From assembly GCA_036381515.1 (NCBI GenBank), contig DASVCR010000027.1, positions 51,442 through 115,441 on the forward strand: 64,000 bases of DNA, in the 5' to 3' direction. Positions 57,144 to 64,000 of this stretch are shown in pieces. Each line of letters opens with the position of its first letter. The stretch's first letter is position 1. The DNA comes from ZC4RG20 sp036381515 (GTDB lineage: Bacteria; Pseudomonadota; Gammaproteobacteria; Steroidobacterales; Rariloculaceae). Position numbers and translations under genes: made by a program. The notes beneath the pieces were generated by a model. It was not told the DNA's origin and made no database searches. It worked only from the letters and a program-made list of their open reading frames with translations.

Positions 57144-57163
57144 TCTTCAGCGTGTTAGCGGCA

Positions 57164-58084
57164 TCAGCGCGGCTCGATCTCCTGCAAGTGGCGAGACGTC
57201 GCGAGCGCGGCGCCGGCGAGGCCGAGCAGGGCTCCGCCGCCGACCAGCACGCTCGCGTCCAGAGGGCTTAGACCGGCCAGGCGGAAATCGCTCCCGTAAA
57301 GCGCGGCGAGCGCGGCGGCAGGCTCGCGCAAAAGCGCCAGCACGGCCGTGATCAGGAGCGCCGCGGCGCCGGCGCCGGCCAGGCCGTACACGAAGCCGAG
57401 GTAGAGGAACGGGCGGCGGATGAACGCGTCCGTGCCGCCGACGAGCTTCACGACCTCGATCTCCGCGGCACGGCTGTTGATCTCGAGCCGGATCGTGTTG
57501 CCGATCACGAGCGCGACGCCGACGCCGAGCACGGCGCTGACGACGTCGACGACGTACGCGGCGAGCGCGAGGATCGCCCGCAGCCGCTCGACCCACTCGG
57601 TATCGAGCTGCACGAAATCCACGTCGGGCAGGGCGCCGAGCGCGGCCGCGAGGCCTTCGAGGTCGGAGTCGGGGCCGCCCGCGGGACGGACGACGATCGT
57701 ATGCGGCAGCGGGTTGTGCTCGAGCGCGTCGAGGGCCGCGCCGAACCCCGAGCGTGCGCGGAAGTCGGCGAGCGCCTCGTCGCTCGTCACGAGGTCGACG
57801 CCGGCGACGTCCGGCCGGCCGGCGATCTGCTCCGCGAGCGCGCGGGCCCGCGCCTCGTCCGTCCCGGGCTCGAGGTAGACGCCGAAATCCGTGACCCCCT
57901 GCCAGCCGCTGCTCAACGCCGACACGTTCCCAACGAGGACGCGCAGGCCCGACGGCAGCGCGAGCGCGATCGCGATCACGAGCACCGTCATCGCGGTTGC
58001 CACGGGCTCGCGCGCGACGCGCGCGAGCGCGCTCTTCAAGCTCTGCACGTGCAGCGATGCCCAGCGGCGCATGGCTCGGCTCAT
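57164..58084 (-). CDS. ftsX: Cell-division ABC transporter permease FtsX
   Basis: 306 residues, four membrane helices: one after the N-terminal cytoplasmic segment (ATAMTVLVIAIALALPSGL), then the extracellular domain (about 55-165), then three C-terminal helices. ALEHNPLPHTIVVRP and LEINSRAAEIEVVKLVGGTDAFIRRPFLYLG are family signatures. With FtsE it controls septal peptidoglycan hydrolases. The start overlaps the ftsE stop as ATGA. Confidence 0.94.
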   Translation of the reverse strand: MSRAMRRWASLHVQSLKSALARVAREPVATAMTVLVIAIALALPSGLRVLVGNVSALSSGWQGVTDFGVYLEPGTDEARARALAEQIAGRPDVAGVDLVTSDEALADFRARSGFGAALDALEHNPLPHTIVVRPAGGPDSDLEGLAAALGALPDVDFVQLDTEWVERLRAILALAAYVVDVVSAVLGVGVALVIGNTIRLEINSRAAEIEVVKLVGGTDAFIRRPFLYLGFVYGLAGAGAAALLITAVLALLREPAAALAALYGSDFRLAGLSPLDASVLVGGGALLGLAGAALATSRHLQEIEPR

Positions 58085-58764
58085 GACCCGGTCATCGCCG
58101 CGGCGTCGCCGTCGGCGTCGAGCATCCCGTCGACGAGGCGGAGCCGCCGGCCGCCGAACCGTTCGATCAGCTCGAGGTCGTGCGTCGCGATCAGCAGCGT
58201 GACGCCGACCTCGTTGAAGCGGGCGAAGAGCCGCATGATGTCGAGCGAGAGCTCGGGATCCAGGTTTCCGGTCGGCTCGTCGGCGACGACGACCTCGGGC
58301 CGGCTCGCGATCGCGCGAGCGATGCCGACCCGCTGCTGCTCGCCGGTCGACAGCGTGATCGGCGCATGACGCTCGCGGCCGAGGAGGCCGACCTGGTCGA
58401 GCGCGGCGCGCACGCGGCGCGCGATCTCGCGCGGGCCGAGGCCGAGGATCACGAGCGGCAAGGCGACGTTGTCGAACACGGAACGGTCGTAGAGCAGCTT
58501 GTGATCCTGGAACACGATGCCGATCTTCTGGCGGAACGCCGGGATGCCGCGCCGCGAGATGCGCGCCGTGTTCTGTCCGTTCACGAGCACCGTGCCGCGC
58601 GTCGGCTTCTCGATCAGCGTGACGAGCTTCAGCAGCGTGCTCTTGCCGGCGCCGGACGGGCCCGTCAGGAACGCCATCTCGCCGCGTGCGAGGTGGAAGC
58701 TCACGCCGCGCAACGCCTCGCGGCCGCCGGGATATCGCTTGTAGACGCCCTCGAACCGGATCAA
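58081..58764 (-). CDS. ftsE: Cell-division ABC transporter ATPase FtsE
   Basis: 227 residues. Walker A GPSGAGKSTLLKLV, Q-loop GIVFQDHKLL, signature LSTGEQQRVGIARAI, Walker B VVVADEPTGNLDPEL and the switch His in LIATHDLELI. It opens MIRFEGVYKRYPGGREALRGV, typical of FtsE. The signature reads LSTGEQQ where LSGGEQQ is usual, a common FtsE variant. It overlaps both ftsY and ftsX by 4 bp, so the three are translationally coupled. Confidence 0.96.
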   Translation of the reverse strand: MIRFEGVYKRYPGGREALRGVSFHLARGEMAFLTGPSGAGKSTLLKLVTLIEKPTRGTVLVNGQNTARISRRGIPAFRQKIGIVFQDHKLLYDRSVFDNVALPLVILGLGPREIARRVRAALDQVGLLGRERHAPITLSTGEQQRVGIARAIASRPEVVVADEPTGNLDPELSLDIMRLFARFNEVGVTLLIATHDLELIERFGGRRLRLVDGMLDADGDAAAMTGS

Positions 58765-59687
58765 GCGCGGCGCTCCTCGACGAGCGCGCGGGCGAACTGC
58801 TCGGCGTCGAACACGTCGAGGTCGTCGACGCCTTCGCCGACGGCGACGTAGCGGATCGGCACGCGCAGCTTCTTCGCGATCGCGAGCACGACGCCGCCCT
58901 TCGCGGTGCCGTCGAGCTTAGTGACGGCAAGGCCGGTCACGCCGAGCCGCTGATGGAACTCGGTCGCCTGCGCGAGCGCGTTCTGCCCCTGGCTCGCGTC
59001 GATCACGAGCAGCACCTCGTGCGGCGCGGTCGGATCGAAGCGCGCGACGACTCGCCGGACCTTCTCGAGCTCGTCCATCAGCCCCGAGGCGGTGTGCAGC
59101 CGGCCGGCCGTGTCCGCGATCACGACGTCGACGTTGCGGGCGCGGGCCGCGGCGAGCGCGTCGTGCACGACCGCGGCGGGGTCGGCGCCCGGGGCCTGCG
59201 ACACGACGTGGGCGTTCGCGCGCGTGCCCCATTCGGCGAGCTGCTCGACGGCGGCGGCGCGGAACGTGTCACCGGCCGCGAGCAGCACCGAGTAGCCGTC
59301 CCGGCGGAGCCGCGCGCTCAGCTTGCCGATCGTCGTCGTCTTGCCGGTGCCGTTCACGCCGACGACGAGGATCACGAAGGGCCGCCGGGCGCGGTCGATC
59401 TCGAGCGGCACCTCGACCGGCTTCAGGAGCTCGAGCAGCGCGCCCTTGAGCGCCTCCTGCGCCGCGTCCTGCGAGCCGCCCTTCGCCTTGCGCAGGCGGT
59501 CGATCAGCCACGTCGTGACCTCGACGCCGACGTCGGCCGTGAGCAACCTCTCCTCGAACTCCTCGAGCGACGCCTCGTCGATGCCGCGGCCGAAGAGGCC
59601 GCCGGTGAGCCACGAGCGGCCCCGATTGAGGCGCGCTTTGAGCTTCGCAAAAAAACCGTTGCCCTTCCGAGCGTCCGGATCGGCCAC
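58761..59687 (-). CDS. ftsY: Signal recognition particle receptor FtsY
   Basis: 308 residues from GTG 59685-59687, giving VADPDARKGNGFFAKLKARL. The NG domain: helical N (GIDEASLEEFEERLLTADVG), GTPase G1 GVNGTGKTTTIGKLS, DTFRAAAVEQLAEW, DTAGRLH, TKLDGTAKGG. The long acidic A domain of E. coli FtsY is missing, as in many bacteria. It targets ribosomes with SRP to the membrane. The upstream frame continues into rsmD antisense without homology. Confidence 0.95.
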   Translation of the reverse strand: MADPDARKGNGFFAKLKARLNRGRSWLTGGLFGRGIDEASLEEFEERLLTADVGVEVTTWLIDRLRKAKGGSQDAAQEALKGALLELLKPVEVPLEIDRARRPFVILVVGVNGTGKTTTIGKLSARLRRDGYSVLLAAGDTFRAAAVEQLAEWGTRANAHVVSQAPGADPAAVVHDALAAARARNVDVVIADTAGRLHTASGLMDELEKVRRVVARFDPTAPHEVLLVIDASQGQNALAQATEFHQRLGVTGLAVTKLDGTAKGGVVLAIAKKLRVPIRYVAVGEGVDDLDVFDAEQFARALVEERRA

Positions 59688-59774
59688 TTGAGATCTCGAT
59701 TCGGAGAAAGGTGATGCGGGGAATCGCGGGGCCGAATTATACGGCCCCGCCTCGCCGATGGGACAATGCGGGCC

Positions 59775-60347
59775 ATGAGAACCGGGCGCAAACCCGCGCG
59801 GGCGGGACCTGGGCGGCTCCGGATCATCGGCGGCGAATGGCGCGGGCGGCGGCTCGAGTTCCCGAGCCGGCCGGATCTGCGTCCGACGCCTGACCGGGTG
59901 CGTGAGACGCTGTTCAACTGGCTCGCACCGATATTGCCCGGCGCGCGCGTCGTCGATCTCTTCGCGGGGAGCGGAGCCCTCGGGTTGGAGGCGCTGTCGC
60001 GCGGCGCCGCGGAGGCGTGGCTCGTCGAGCGCGACGCTGGGCTCGCGCGCGTGCTCGCCGAGCACGTCGCGCGGCTCGGTGCGAACGCGCGCGTCGTTCG
60101 CGACGATGCGCGGCGGTTCCTCGAGCGGCAGCAAGCGTCCGACGTCCGCTTCGACGTCGCGTTCGTCGACCCGCCGTATCGCGAGCCCGTCGAGCCGTGG
60201 CTCGGCCTGCTCGAAGGCGTTCTCGCGCCCGGCGCGCTGGTCTACGTCGAGCGGCCGCTGCCGGACGGGTTGCCGGGCCACGTCGACGGGGAGTGGGTCA
60301 AGCGTGCGCGGGCCGGCGGGATCGAGTTCGGGCTGCTCGCGCAGTGA
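59775..60347 (+). CDS. rsmD: 16S rRNA (guanine(966)-N(2))-methyltransferase
   Basis: 190 residues. LRIIGGEWRGRRLEFP and LRPTPDRVRETLFNWLAP form the family N-terminus, VVDLFAGSGALGLEALSRGA the SAM site, and FVDPPYRE the catalytic motif. ATG 59775 is preferred to 59766. It diverges from ftsY, as in E. coli. The stop TGA is directly followed by, and may be part of, a GGGGTCAGAGCCC repeat. Confidence 0.94.
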   Translation: MRTGRKPARAGPGRLRIIGGEWRGRRLEFPSRPDLRPTPDRVRETLFNWLAPILPGARVVDLFAGSGALGLEALSRGAAEAWLVERDAGLARVLAEHVARLGANARVVRDDARRFLERQQASDVRFDVAFVDPPYREPVEPWLGLLEGVLAPGALVYVERPLPDGLPGHVDGEWVKRARAGGIEFGLLAQ

Positions 60348-60922
60348 AATCGGGCTCAAGGTGAAATCGGGGTCAGAGCCCTTTTTCGCCAGTTAGGGGA
60401 CGCAACTTGTTTTTCTAGACCATAGCGGAAATCGGAGGCAGAGGTTGTCTCGGAAGCTCATTCCGCCTGTGTCCGCCGTTTCGTCGGAGGACGAAGAGCA
60501 CTGGCTTGTCCGAAAAAAAGGCACTGATCCGTCGGAAAAAGGCACTGACCCGTCGGAAAAGGGGGCGCTGATCCGTCGAAAAAGGGGGCGCTGACCCGTC
60601 GGAAAGGGGCACTGCCCCGTCGAACAAGGGGAATTGACCCGTCGAAAAGGGCAATTGACTCGTCGAAAAACCGCATTGACACGTCGAAAAGGGGCATTGA
60701 CCCGTCGGAAAACGGCTCCGACCCGCTCTGGCCCCAATTCCCCCGTCGAAGAGGCTTCGACCCCTCTTCCCCCGCCCGAAGAGGACTCCGACCCCGATTT
60801 CCTGCGCCGGAACAAGGGCTCTGACCCCGATTTCCCGCTGCGTCGAAAAAGGGCTCTGTCCCCGATTTCCCGGCCCGCCCGGCCGCTACAATGGTCGCGG
60901 TTTCGGCGGAGGACGCGGGACG
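60348..60922. repeat. Repeat-filled region between rsmD and coaD
   Basis: 575 bp without a supported gene. Contents: a GGGGTCAGAGCCC core at 60369-60381 right after rsmD; about 120 bp without recognised features; the tandem array at 60505-60724; and degenerate longer copies with cores at about 60788-60796, 60816-60828 and 60850-60862. The coaD ribosome-binding site (GGAGG) closes the region. Frames reading through it encode low-complexity TRRKGALTRRK-type peptides and are not genes. Confidence 0.85.
60505..60724 (+). repeat. Tandem array of ten 21-23 bp units
   Basis: Consensus unit GTCGAAAAGGGCACTGACCC, head to tail, units starting near 60531, 60552, 60575, 60598, 60619, 60641, 60662, 60683 and 60704, plus a first diverged unit from 60505. 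Lengths vary between 21 and 23 through the G-run. There are no spacers, so it is not a CRISPR. Each unit resembles the core of the dispersed AAAAAGGGCTCTGACCCC element shortened at its right end. Confidence 0.85.
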
Positions 60923-61408
60923 ATGACGGTCGGCGCGATGTATCCCGGCACTTTCGATCCGATCACGCGAGGGCACGAGGATCTGCTGCGGCGCGCGTCG
61001 CGCCTTTTCGATCCCGTCGTCGTCGCGATCGCAGCCAGCCCACGCAAGGCGCCACTTTTCTCGCTCGACGAGCGGGTCGCGCTCGCGCGCGAGGTGCTCA
61101 GGGACATCGGCAACGTCGAGGTCTGCGGGTACGACGGCCTGACCGTCGACTTCGCACGCGCGCGCGGGCTCGGCGTGATCATCCGCGGGCTGCGAGCGGT
61201 CTCGGACTTCGAGTACGAGTTCCAGCTCGCAACGATGAATCGGCACCTGACGGCCGACGTCGAGACGGTGTTCCTGACGCCGACCGAGCACTACACGTTC
61301 GTCTCGTCGAGCCTCGTGCGGGAGATTGCGGAATACGGCGGCGACGTGTCGCCGTTCGTGCACCCGCACGTCGAAGAACGGCTCAAGGCCAAGTTTCCGC
61401 GGAAATGA
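60923..61408 (+). CDS. coaD: Phosphopantetheine adenylyltransferase
   Basis: 161 residues, family-typical. It opens MTVGAMYPGTFDPITRGHEDLL with the T/HxGH nucleotidyl-transfer motif (TRGH). VIIRGLRAVSDFEYEFQLATMNR and EHYTFVSSSLVREIAEYGGDV complete the substrate sites. It makes dephospho-CoA from phosphopantetheine and ATP. GGAGG precedes the ATG. The gene starts immediately after the repeat region, so its promoter may lie within or beside the repeats. Confidence 0.96.
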   Translation: MTVGAMYPGTFDPITRGHEDLLRRASRLFDPVVVAIAASPRKAPLFSLDERVALAREVLRDIGNVEVCGYDGLTVDFARARGLGVIIRGLRAVSDFEYEFQLATMNRHLTADVETVFLTPTEHYTFVSSSLVREIAEYGGDVSPFVHPHVEERLKAKFPRK

Positions 61409-61455
61409 GCGGGCACGGACGTGCGCCGCGAGGCGAGCGCAAGGAGCGGCACGAT

Positions 61456-63276
61456 ATGAGCGACGGAACGCACAGGGTGATGGCGCGGGGACGGGCGACG
61501 GCTTTCGTCGGGGCGGCAGGCTCAATGCTGCGGCGGCTACGGGCCGTGCCCGTGCTCGCGGCGGCGCTTGCATCGAGCGTCGTGCTGGCGCCCGCGGCGA
61601 CGCGTGCGGCCGAGCCCGCCACAGCCGAGCGCTTCATGGTCGTCGCCGCGAATCCGCACGCGGCACGGGCCGGCTACGAGATCATCCGCTCGGGCGGCAG
61701 CGCGATCGATGCGGCGATCGCGGTGCAGGCCGTCCTGTCGCTCGTCGAGCCGCAGTCTTCCGGCATCGGCGGCGGCGCGTTCATGCTGTATTTCGACGCG
61801 CCGGACGAGGACGGCGAGGCCGCCGAGGTCACCGCGTACGAAGGCCGCGAGACGGCGCCGATGGCCGCGACGCCGGACATGTTCCTCGACGAGAACGGCA
61901 ACCCGCTGCCGTTCGCGGAGAGCGCGTTCGGCGGGCTCGCGGTCGGCGTCCCGGGCGTGCTCAGGATGCTCGAGCTCGCGCACCGCGAGCATGGGCGTCT
62001 GCCGTGGGCGGCGCTCTTCGCGCCCGCGATCGAGCTCGCGGAGCAGGGCTTCGAGATCTCGCCGCGGCTCTACTTCCTGCTCGACCAGTTCAAGCGCTTC
62101 GAGACGAGCGACACGTTCCGCGCGCACTACTACGATCGAAACGGCGAGCCGCATCCGACCGGGTACCGGCTCGTGAACCCGGAGTACGCGGAGACGCTCC
62201 GGCTGATCGCGAAGGAAGGTGCGGATGCGATGTACACGGGCACGCTCGCGGACGCGATCGTCCGCGAAGTCCGCGAGAACTCGCTGCGCCCGGGCCGGCT
62301 GTCCCGCGAGGACCTCGAGCGCTACGCGGCGCACGCGACGGAGCCGCTCTGCAGCCCCTATCGCGAGTGGCGCGTCTGCGGGCCGCGGCTGCCGTCGTCC
62401 GGCGGCGTGACCGTGCAGCAGATCCTCGGCATCCTCGCGCGGTTCGACCTCGCGCCGCTGCGTGACGATCCGCCCGCGGCGCTCCATCTCTATGCCGAGG
62501 CGGCGCGCCTCGCGTTCGCCGATCGCGCGCGCTACTTGGGCGATGCGGCGTTCGTCGACGTGCCCGTCGCGGGGCTCCTCGATCCCGGATACCTCGCCGA
62601 GCGCGCGGCGCTGATCGACCCGGAGCGCGCGATGCGGAACGTCGAAGCCGGCGTGCCGCCCGATGTGAGCGACGCGGCGCTCCGCCTCGCGCCGAGCCGA
62701 CCGCAGCAGATGGTCTCGACGAGCCACTTCTCGATCGTCGATCCGTGGGGCGACGCGGTCACGATGACGACGAGCGTGCAGAGCACGTTCGGCAGCACGC
62801 TGATGGTCGGCGGCTTCCTGTTGAACAATCAGCTGACCGACTTTTCGTACGAGCCCGAGCGCTTCGGGCGTCCGGTCGCGAATCGCGTCGAGCCCGGGAA
62901 GCGGCCGTTGAGCAGCATGTCGCCGACGTTCGTCCTCGACGCGGAAGGGCGCCTGCATGTCGCGATCGGGTCTCCGGGCGGCACGCGGATCATCAACTAC
63001 GTGTCGCAGACGCTGCTGAACGTGCTCGATTTTGGCATGAACGTGCAGGACGCGATCGCCGCGCCGCATGCGGTAGCGCAGCAGGGGGCGCTCGAGCTCG
63101 AGCAGGGGACGGAGATCCTCGAGCATGCCGCGGCGCTCGAGGCGCTCGGCCATCGCGTCGTGCCGAGGACGCTGAACAGCGGCCTGCACGGCATCGTGAT
63201 CGAGTACGACGGCGACGCGCGGCGGCTCTACGGCGGCGCCGATCCGCGCCGCGAAGGCATCGCGCTCGGTGAGTGA
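61456..63276 (+). CDS. ggt: Gamma-glutamyltransferase
   Basis: 606 residues from ATG 61456, chosen for AAGGAG 9 bp upstream; ATG 61405 overlaps the coaD stop. A signal peptide (AVPVLAAALASSVVLAPAATRA) sends it to the periplasm. The large-subunit part has GSAIDAAIAVQAVLSLVEPQSSGIGGG and the gamma-glutamyl-binding EGRETAP. The autoprocessing Thr begins the small subunit at TSHFSIVDPWGDAV, and GGFLLNNQLTDFS, PLSSMSP and IGSPGGTRIINYV follow. It hydrolyses or transfers gamma-glutamyl groups of glutathione, complementing gor at the other end of the window. Confidence 0.94.
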   Translation: MSDGTHRVMARGRATAFVGAAGSMLRRLRAVPVLAAALASSVVLAPAATRAAEPATAERFMVVAANPHAARAGYEIIRSGGSAIDAAIAVQAVLSLVEPQSSGIGGGAFMLYFDAPDEDGEAAEVTAYEGRETAPMAATPDMFLDENGNPLPFAESAFGGLAVGVPGVLRMLELAHREHGRLPWAALFAPAIELAEQGFEISPRLYFLLDQFKRFETSDTFRAHYYDRNGEPHPTGYRLVNPEYAETLRLIAKEGADAMYTGTLADAIVREVRENSLRPGRLSREDLERYAAHATEPLCSPYREWRVCGPRLPSSGGVTVQQILGILARFDLAPLRDDPPAALHLYAEAARLAFADRARYLGDAAFVDVPVAGLLDPGYLAERAALIDPERAMRNVEAGVPPDVSDAALRLAPSRPQQMVSTSHFSIVDPWGDAVTMTTSVQSTFGSTLMVGGFLLNNQLTDFSYEPERFGRPVANRVEPGKRPLSSMSPTFVLDAEGRLHVAIGSPGGTRIINYVSQTLLNVLDFGMNVQDAIAAPHAVAQQGALELEQGTEILEHAAALEALGHRVVPRTLNSGLHGIVIEYDGDARRLYGGADPRREGIALGE

Positions 63277-63881
63277 AAAATTGGGGTCAGAGCCCTTTTA
63301 CCAAGGCTCAAAGGCTCTGAGCCCACTTGTGCCAAGTCCAAGGGCTCTGACCCCACTTGCGCGGTTGGCGGAGACGCCCGCGCAGTGCGCCTGCGCGCTC
63401 GAGCGGGCGTACACAGTGGGTCAAGGCCCTTTTCGCCAGAGCACTTCTCCTGGGGAGCGTTTCTCAGGGAGAAGTGAAAACAGGGTCAGAGCCTGAATTC
63501 AATTTTTCGCTTACCTCAGTCTGACAATTTTTCGCTTACCCCAGTCTGAGCCTTCGTCCCCCCGGAAATAGGGCTCTGACGCCGTTTTCGCCCGGTCACC
63601 AGCCGGTCAAAGTCCGCAGCGCCGGTTGTCCAATCTAGCGCCGGTTGTTCGGTCTAGCGCCGGTTGTCCAGTCTGAGGGGAGGACTCCATCCGACGCCGG
63701 GTTCTAACCCAATTTTTGTTGCGCGACGAACGTTTGAACGCAAACGAGTTCTTGTCGATCGAAGGTGCGCGGTGCAAGACCGAAGTCGAAGGTGCGCGGT
63801 GCAAGACGGAAGTGCCCCCGTTTTTCACGGAGCCTCCTTTCCCGCTGAAAAAGGGCTCCGACCCACTGCTGTCCCACAAGT
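63277..63881. repeat. Repeat-rich intergenic region after ggt
   Basis: 605 bp with no supported gene. An inverted pair of repeat cores at 63283-63295 and 63342-63354 can form a hairpin after ggt. Diverged copies lie near 63312, 63484, 63569 and 63851. Short direct repeats: ATTTTTCGCTTACC-YCAGTCTGA twice (63501-63549), AGCGCCGGTTGTYC-type 20-bp units three times (63618-63676), and a 27-bp unit with GAAGGTGCGCGGTGCAAGAC twice (63758-63811). CACTTCTCC / GGAGAAGTG forms a hairpin at 63442-63476. It looks like an accumulation site for small elements next to an IS end. Confidence 0.8.
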
Positions 63882-63998
63882 TTAGAGCAGCGCCAGCTGG
63901 GGTGGCTGCGGGTGGGGAGGTAGCGGTGGCCGTGGGCTGAGGAGCTCGAAGAGATTTCGTCTTACAAAGAGGTTGAGCTGCAACAGACGCAGGAGCTG
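63882..63998 (-). CDS. Probable IS transposase, C-terminal fragment
   Basis: The last 38 codons of a minus-strand frame that enters from the right edge: QLLRLLQLNLFVRRNLFELL, then a Pro-rich tail ending QLALL and a TAA stop at 63882-63884. The pattern (LLQLNLF.RR.L..LL then proline-rich) resembles the C-terminus of DDE transposases of IS4-like type, from memory. The catalytic domain and both IS ends are outside or not recognised, so the family is tentative. Confidence 0.5.
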   Translation of the reverse strand, partial: QLLRLLQLNLFVRRNLFELLSPRPPLPPHPQPPQLALL

Positions 63999-64000
63999 CT

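Noticed and set aside
60505..60724. CRISPR array
   Set aside because: Units of 21-23 bp are directly head to tail with no unique spacers, there is no leader, and no cas gene is in the window.
60634..61455. N-terminal extension of the ggt frame through coaD and the tandem array
   Set aside because: The extension translates repeats (TRRKGALTRRK) and coaD in the wrong frame; ATG 61456 has a ribosome-binding site and a signal peptide.

Overview
The window looks like chromosome from a high-GC gammaproteobacterium; rank below class cannot be read from the sequence. The evidence is gene order. prlC faces gor. A minus-strand tsaC-topA-smg-dprA-LysM block diverges from plus-strand def-fmt-rsmB-DUF4390-ntrY-ntrX. 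ftsY-ftsE-ftsX run into rpoH, with rsmD divergent and coaD beyond it. gltB-gltD form a proteobacterial-type NADPH glutamate synthase pair. No rRNA, tRNA, CRISPR array, phage module or plasmid function was seen, and coding density is high.

Layout. 1-9 kb: start of prlC, gor, aroE, tag, a large secreted subtilase and a DUF4139 outer-surface-type protein. 9-23 kb: translation, DNA and protein-maturation housekeeping (tsaC, topA, smg, dprA, LysM protein, def, fmt, rsmB), then the NtrY/NtrX-type two-component pair and a SPOR protein. 23-32 kb: priA, an HNH nuclease, fructosamine kinase, a VOC protein, an AEC transporter, a thiolase, DUF924 and a LEA-type lipoprotein. 32-39 kb: a PdsS-type histidine kinase, a COG2187-like kinase, a CBS / PRPP synthetase-like / phosphoribosyltransferase group and msrA. 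38.7-47 kb is the most accessory-looking part: secreted CMD-like and NmrA-like proteins, a 5'-truncated extradiol dioxygenase, an osmolyte-type ABC importer, an MFS exporter, a DHH phosphoesterase and an SDR. 47-57 kb: gltD, gltB, a PdsR-type regulator, a NUDIX hydrolase, an OmpA-type lipoprotein and rpoH. 57-64 kb: ftsX, ftsE, ftsY, rsmD, coaD, ggt and a repeat-rich end with the tail of a probable transposase.

Points that stand out. (1) A perfect CIRCE operator lies 25 bp upstream of rpoH, suggesting HrcA control of sigma-32. (2) The NtrX-like regulator keeps its receiver and Fis-type DNA-binding ends, but its AAA+ core has lost the Walker A lysine, the Walker B aspartate and the GAFTGA loop. 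(3) A kinase and a regulator resembling the proteobacterial dedicated sortase system are 19 kb apart with no sortase in the window. (4) Two families of short dispersed repeats (core GGGGTCAGAGCCC, and inverted pairs with core GTGTCTGACAC) sit at or over gene ends. They supply stop codons or C-terminal residues to neighbouring genes, and one has apparently given rise to a tandem array of ten 21-23 bp units. (5) An extradiol dioxygenase has lost its first codons against an ABC-transporter gene.

Start codons were chosen from ribosome-binding sites and from family N-termini recalled from memory; no database search was possible.
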